Shown: positions 59,524 to 64,000 of the stretch, piece after piece
How positions within the stretch are numbered: the stretch's first letter is position 1
Layout of the letters: each line of letters starts with the position of its first letter
Assembly: GCA_030407005.1 (NCBI GenBank)
Contig: JAUDYN010000005.1
Coordinates: forward strand, 1,364,001 to 1,428,000
Source of the DNA: Desarmillaria ectypa
Taxonomy: Eukaryota; Basidiomycota; Agaricomycetes; Agaricales; Physalacriaceae
Length of the DNA stretch: 64,000 nt
Reading direction: 5' to 3'
Notes under the pieces: model-generated
What the model was told of the DNA's origin: nothing
Database searches by the model: none
The model's input: the letters and a program-made list of their open reading frames with translations, nothing else
Position numbers and translations under genes: made by a program

Positions 59524-61075
59524 ATGTCTTTCAAGCGCATCGTACTCAACGAACGACCCAAAGGACATATCGGCGAAAACACTTTCCGTTCTGAACAATG
59601 TCATCTGAAGGATTACGAACTCAAACAAGGACAAGTCCTCGTCCAAGTAACATGGCTCTCCTTGGACCCAGCTATGAGAGGATACCTCAATGACGTCCGC
59701 AGTTATATGCCCCCAGTACAAATTGGAGAGGTTCGTCGTTACCGAATCTGTTCGAACGTTGACGGACGTGTCATAGACCATGCGTGGTGTCGGACTCGGT
59801 GTGGTGATAAAGAAAGGTGAAGGAAGCCAGTTCAGTATCGGCGATATCGTTTATGGAGGATTCGGTACGTGATTTTGCTAATGTTTGATGATGTCCTACC
59901 GACGAACAAGGATAGGATGGTCAGAATACGCGGTCATGGAAGACAAGAAGCTGAAGAAAATTAAGTGTGTCTGTTGCTTACCTTGTCAAGAGTAAATCAC
60001 TCATTCGGAAGCGTTCAGAGTCCCACCAGGCGCGGAGCCTCTTGACTTTCTCAACTCGCTCGGACTACCAGGTGCGCCAGACATATCTCATCATTCTACT
60101 CTTGCTAATGACCAAATTCAGGCATAACCGCATATATTGTGAGGATTTTCTAGAGTCACAACTTATCAGCGATACTCAATTCGAGAACAGGGTCTAAAAG
60201 AGGTTTGCAATATCAAAAAGGGCGAGACACTGGTAGTGTCTGGGGCTGCAGGCGCTGTCGGTTCGCTCGTTTGTCAGCTCGGTAAGCGTGAAGGAGCAAA
60301 GGTAATTGCTATAGCGGGAACGGATGAGAAATGCGACTGGTTAAAGAATGACCTTGGTGTCGATGAAACGCTGAATTACAAAAGCCCGACGTTTGCTCGA
60401 GATTTCAAGAAGCTGGGATATGTTGATGCCTTCTTTGACAACGTTGGTGGTGAGTGAACATACACTGAATTTGTTGGGGACACTTTTAACAGTTTTTTTC
60501 AGGTGAAATGCTGGATCTGGTCTTGACAAGGTTGAACAAGGGTGCGCGCATAGCCCTATGCGGTAAGTTGGCCTTTTTTTTCTTTCTGTCCCTTGGCTGT
60601 ACTGATTGGAACATCTACAGGTGCTATTTCAGCCTACAGTGAGTGAAGGTTGGTTGTCTGCTTTCGATGAACTTACTGGTGTCAACGGTCTGCATAGACG
60701 AACGTCCGAAAGGATTGACAAACTATCTCACCCTTATTTCGCAGCGTGCAAAGATGGAGGGCTTCATAGTGCAAGTTCCTTTACTTTCCTGCGTTTCCTT
60801 TCTAAACGTTGACTATTGATTCTCAGTTTTGATTATGATTCAATGTTTGCTGAAGCTGTTGCCGAGATCTCAAAAGGACTTGGCGACGGGTCGTTGAAGC
60901 GGAAATTCCACATTGTTGAAGGACTGGAGCGCGCACCTACCGCTCTAACTATGCTTTTCAGCGGCCAGAATAACGGAAAACTGTAAGTCAATTGCTTCAT
61001 GTATCACCATCGCAGGCCGACGTTTCGTTTTGCAGGGTTGTCAAAGTATCGTCTGCACTTCAGTCGAAGCTATAA
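59524..61075 (+). CDS. NADP-dependent MDR oxidoreductase, alkenal/prostaglandin reductase type
   Basis: This is a zinc-free medium-chain reductase of the leukotriene-B4-12-dehydrogenase / double-bond reductase group, which reduces alpha,beta-unsaturated carbonyls with NADPH. The start is MSFKRIVLNERPKG. It continues with the GroES-like half, QVLVQVTWLSLDPAMRGYLN, GVGLGVVIKKGEGSQFSIGD and VYGGFGWSEYAVM. The Rossmann half follows: TAYIGLKEVCNIKKGETL, then the nucleotide-binding VVSGAAGAVGSLVCQLGK, KVIAIAGTDEKCDWL and VDAFFDNVGGEMLDLVL. The end is LVVKVSSALQSKL. A 52 nt intron (GTGAGG...AACAG) joins TAYI to GLKEV. About eight exons give roughly 340 residues. The LxxDPAMRG motif is diagnostic for the group. 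The physiological substrate is unknown. Confidence 0.9.
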
Positions 61076-61282
61076 ATGAATCGGTGACACTTAGTACCTG
61101 CACGCTTACATTGATTCGCAATTTACTTTACGACGCCATCTGATAAATGAATCTGTATCCGGCTTCTGCGTGGCTGTGTAGGATCGATCTTAGTTTTGGA
61201 CCACGATAACTACGCGTCCTTCGCGCTAAGAAGACTGATCTTCAAGTAAACTATGGATTCTAAATGACAAGAACGACAAGTT

Positions 61283-61897
61283 CTACCGATTGTTGAAGAT
61301 GCCCTGAAGATCTTTCATATCCAGGATATGTGCACCGGCGTCTTCCAACTCGACCTCAACTGCCGTCTCAATAGCAGCTGCTGGCGTAATTCCTCCCCCG
61401 TATAATACTTCCAGACGGTCATACGTCCCGTGGGCACCCCGTATCAGCAGCACTTCGTTGCCACGAGCGACAGCAGCGGTACAAGCTACGCGGAATCAGG
61501 GCGTAACTAGAGGCAAAGACCAAGTAGACTCACTCGATTTGAGTGCGAAATCCGAAAGTAAACCTATGATCACTATCTCGGCATGCGGATGGATAAGGTC
61601 ACCCAACTCTGTGCCGGTGAAAGCGTTGTTCTTCAACTTATCAATGACATACTCCTGCGGAAGCGGCGCGTAAAGGAGCTCCCAGCCTGGAGTATTTGGT
61701 TCATCAGAGTCTCCTGCATCTCCCGTATTTCGAACGTGAATAATCATCGGCGGCGGATGCGCGTTACGAGCAGAGTTCAATATTTGTTCAATATTTCTGC
61801 GGATGGATATCGAGGAAGGGACACCTGCTGGAGGATCAGCGAGGACAGCGACTTGAACGTCTAGGAGGAGGAGAACACGCAATGTATTGTTGGACAT
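61283..61897 (-). CDS. Isochorismatase-fold protein lacking usual nucleophile Cys
   Basis: Two exons (61534-61897 and 61283-61485, 48 nt intron) encode 188 residues of the isochorismatase-like cysteine hydrolase fold. The start is MSNNTLRVLLLLDVQ, where Asp13 fits the first catalytic residue. HPPPMIIHVRN and a DKLKNNAFTGTELGDLI segment with the expected Lys follow. The third motif, normally G-x-x-(T/S)-(D/E)-x-Cys-V, reads GLLSDFALKSTCTAA. The usual Cys position is Ala118, and a Cys appears five residues later at 123, just past the splice junction. The C-terminal part RGAHGTYDRLEVLYGGG and DLQGIFNNR is complete. Family members hydrolyse amides or isochorismate-like ethers; given the altered motif, activity cannot be assumed. 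Convergent with the oxidoreductase gene. Confidence 0.85.
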
Positions 61898-62623
61898 TGT
61901 AAAAGGAGGAAGTCTTGGAAACGACGACGTGCGAGGTGATAACAAATGTGAACGGAGCTAGACCTTTACAGCATTTCTGGTCCAGCACGAGGCTGTCAAG
62001 AAGCAGTAGTCACAAGGCCCGATCACATACTCTGCTACTGTTGCAGATACGATTCAAAGTAGCTGCCAAAAAAAAAAAAAAATCTTTGATTGTTATCGAT
62101 GTGTATGTTCCGGAGCCGGTCTTTCTTCCTACCAGAAACGGTCGATGGAGTTACATGAGCCGTACAGTGAAAGGCTATATCGTTATTGACGCAGCAGAAT
62201 AAACGTTGTGCTTATTCTCGCTTGGAACGCAAAATGTACCTCAAAATAGCTCACAGCTCACGTTGTCAGAAGAATTTATTTCAAGTTGTTGCATATCCAG
62301 ATCCTAAGTTTATGTTAGGCTGGCGGGAGAAAGTCAAAGTCTTCCGAATCGAAGCCAGCAAGTGACCATCATCTCCGGGTCGACCCATGGACCCAGCTGG
62401 AGGGCTCCAAATGTTCCGTTCTGCCAGTGCGTATATTTTGGTAAATAAAATAAATAAAAAGGGACACTGAAGCCAACATTGTTCGACGGCCAAATGGTTC
62501 CGGCAATATTGCTGATCTTCTCTTCGCCTCGTGTATGCACATATGCTTCATCCTGTCATCTGCCTTTGAACCGGCTTTCCTTCTAAGGTCTGACGACAAC
62601 GGTCGTGTTTGTTCAGATTCGCC
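61898..62623. promoter_or_regulatory. Divergent intergenic region with poly-A tract
   Basis: About 730 bp separates the isochorismatase-fold gene from the glucanase gene. A run of about 15 A residues lies near 62069-62083, and an AT-rich patch (AAATAAAATAAATAAAAA) near 62441. No gene is supported. Confidence 0.45.
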
Positions 62624-64000
62624 ATGAAAACGGTGCCATGGTGTCCTTGGGCTCTCGGGTTCTTCCTGAGTACCGGTCTGGCCAGCGCGGAGCAATGTCG
62701 TCTTCAAAATAAACAATCATCGGCGGTATCTGCTGGAGCAGATGTCACACCCCACAGCAGCGGTACCTCAACGTCCTCCCTGCCAACAGCAGCAGCGACG
62801 CAGTCCGGGTCGACGTCCACACCATCGGCGACTCCGTTCGGCTATGGGAACGAAACAATACGCGGGGTAAATCTGTAAGTGCCATCGGCCTTTGCGGATC
62901 AGAATAATTTGCTGAAGCAAATGAAGAGGTGGATGGTTCGTTTTAGAGGTAAATATTATAGATTCTTTAAACATCAAGCAAGTAATCTATTCCATCCTAG
63001 CCATGGATAACTCCCAGCATATTTAAGAACACGAATAACGACGATATTATCGACGAATACACCTTTGGGAGCTTGCAAGACTATGACCAGGCCCTTGCTG
63101 TCCTAAAGGAACATTGGGACACGGTTCGTGTCTTTAAATTGACTGTTAACGTGACTTACCTGCTGATACTCAGTGGATAACCGAAGACGACTTCGCTGCC
63201 ATCGACGCTGCTGGGCTAAACCATGTTCGGTGAGTGGCAAGCCCATCTCACGGCATGTCATGCTCTTAACGGTTCTGTCAAAGCATTCCATTAGGTTACT
63301 GGTCAGTCCCCATGACATCCTTGGATACCAACAGCGGCACATCCGTCTCGCCTTATATTCCCGGCGCATGGCAATGCCTTTTACGCGCACTCAACTGGGC
63401 AAGGGCTCACGACGTTCACGTCATCCTGGATCTGCACGGTGCTCCAGGGTCACAGAACGGCTACGACAACTCGGGACAGCGCACATCTAGCCCGCAATGG
63501 GGATCTAACGCCACAAACGTCGCTCGTACCGTCGACACGGTGAAATACATCGCTCAGCACATTGGTGGGATGATCGACGTTCTTGAACTGCTAAACGAAG
63601 CAGCAGGGTTCACGTCTAGCGACTGGGCTGCAGTCATCAGACAATTCTTCCAAGACGGTCACGATGCCGTACGAGAGGTGGCACCCAGCGGCATGAAAAT
63701 CATGATTGGCGACGCGTTCCTCACTGTAGACGTGAGTTTGGGAACGAGGCATCTGTCTCCCCATTTAATCTAACTTTTTGCAGGAATGGACAAATTTCCT
63801 TACCCCGTCGAATGGCACCGGCGTGATGATGGACTATGTGAGCTTCCTTCAAAGCATGTGTCTAAATTTGCGCTCATCTGAGCCTCTAGCACGAATATCA
63901 GATATTTAGTGATGATGAACTTTCACGATCTCTTGACGAGCACATATCCGTACGGTTACTTTTATCTCTGTTATGTTTACCTCTGTATTAATATATTCTG
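62624..64000 (+). CDS. GH5 exo-beta-1,3-glucanase, partial
   Basis: This is a secreted glucan 1,3-beta-glucosidase of glycoside hydrolase family 5, for wall remodelling or glucan use, cut by the window end. Exons read: 62624-62874, 62927-62948, 63001-63123, 63174-63229, 63284-63731, 63784-63837 and 63890-63949. A signal peptide (MKTVPWCPWALGFFLSTGLA) is followed by a Ser/Thr-rich linker to about residue 75. The catalytic domain opens [20 protein letters not shown] and continues HVRIPLGYWSVP, HDVHVILDLHGAPGSQNGYD and LELLNEAAGF, with Glu256 as the probable acid/base. It then reads MMDYHEYQIFSDDEL. The nucleophile Glu region lies beyond the window. The usual NEP is NEA here. The second exon is only 22 nt but is needed for the LGGWFVLE motif. 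Confidence 0.92.

Noticed and set aside
1..64000. CRISPR arrays, bacterial operons or prophage
   Set aside because: Every gene is eukaryotic with spliceosomal introns, and no regularly spaced repeats with unique spacers were seen.

Overview
This 64 kb window is nuclear DNA of a filamentous fungus, most likely a mushroom-forming basidiomycete (Agaricomycetes). The evidence is dense, very short introns (about 45-60 nt) in almost every gene, compact divergent and convergent gene pairs, and families typical of that group: DUF6593 proteins, a Ppo-type fatty-acid dioxygenase, a GH5 exo-beta-1,3-glucanase and a phosphoketolase/acetate-kinase pair. Gene models were built by reading splice sites against family-conserved sequence. 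No database search was run.

Layout. 1-5 kb is gene-poor with two unassignable coding stretches. 5-16 kb holds SEM1/DSS1 (+), a GIT1-type MFS permease (-), then a symmetric block: DUF6593 (+), phosphoketolase (-), acetate kinase (+), and a decayed DUF6593 copy (-). 16.5-26 kb carries NUP133 (-), the DBP6/DDX51 RNA helicase (-), RAE1/GLE2 (+) and a small PPxY membrane protein (-). 26.6-31.2 kb has no recognisable gene. 31-39.5 kb holds an anion/vitamin-type MFS transporter (+), ATP 6-phosphofructokinase (-) and a Wss1-like DNA-protein crosslink protease (+). 39.8-42.8 kb is a broken Ppo dioxygenase (-). A Kre9/Knh1-like GPI wall protein (-) lies at 45-46 kb. 48-58 kb holds an orphan disordered 832-residue protein (+), a Bub1-type checkpoint kinase (+) and ataxin-2/Pbp1 (-). 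59.5-64 kb holds an MDR oxidoreductase (+), an isochorismatase-fold protein (-) and the start of a GH5 exo-glucanase (+), cut by the window end.

Functional links. Phosphoketolase and acetate kinase form a two-enzyme route from sugar phosphates through acetyl phosphate to acetate and ATP, and they share a divergent promoter. Phosphofructokinase about 20 kb away acts on the competing glycolytic branch. NUP133 and RAE1 are both nuclear-pore/mRNA-export components, with a ribosome-biogenesis helicase between them. Bub1 carries a GLEBS-like motif of the kind bound by Bub3/Rae1-type propellers.

Most notable observations: an ABBA-KEN-ABBA-like cassette in a Bub1 that also has a complete kinase domain; a Ppo gene with three independent lesions; two introns best explained as GC-AG; a Wss1 zinc motif split over three exons, one of 15 nt; an isochorismatase-fold protein lacking the usual nucleophile cysteine; and inverted DUF6593 copies flanking the phosphoketolase-acetate kinase pair. 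I did not find a clearly undescribed multi-gene system.
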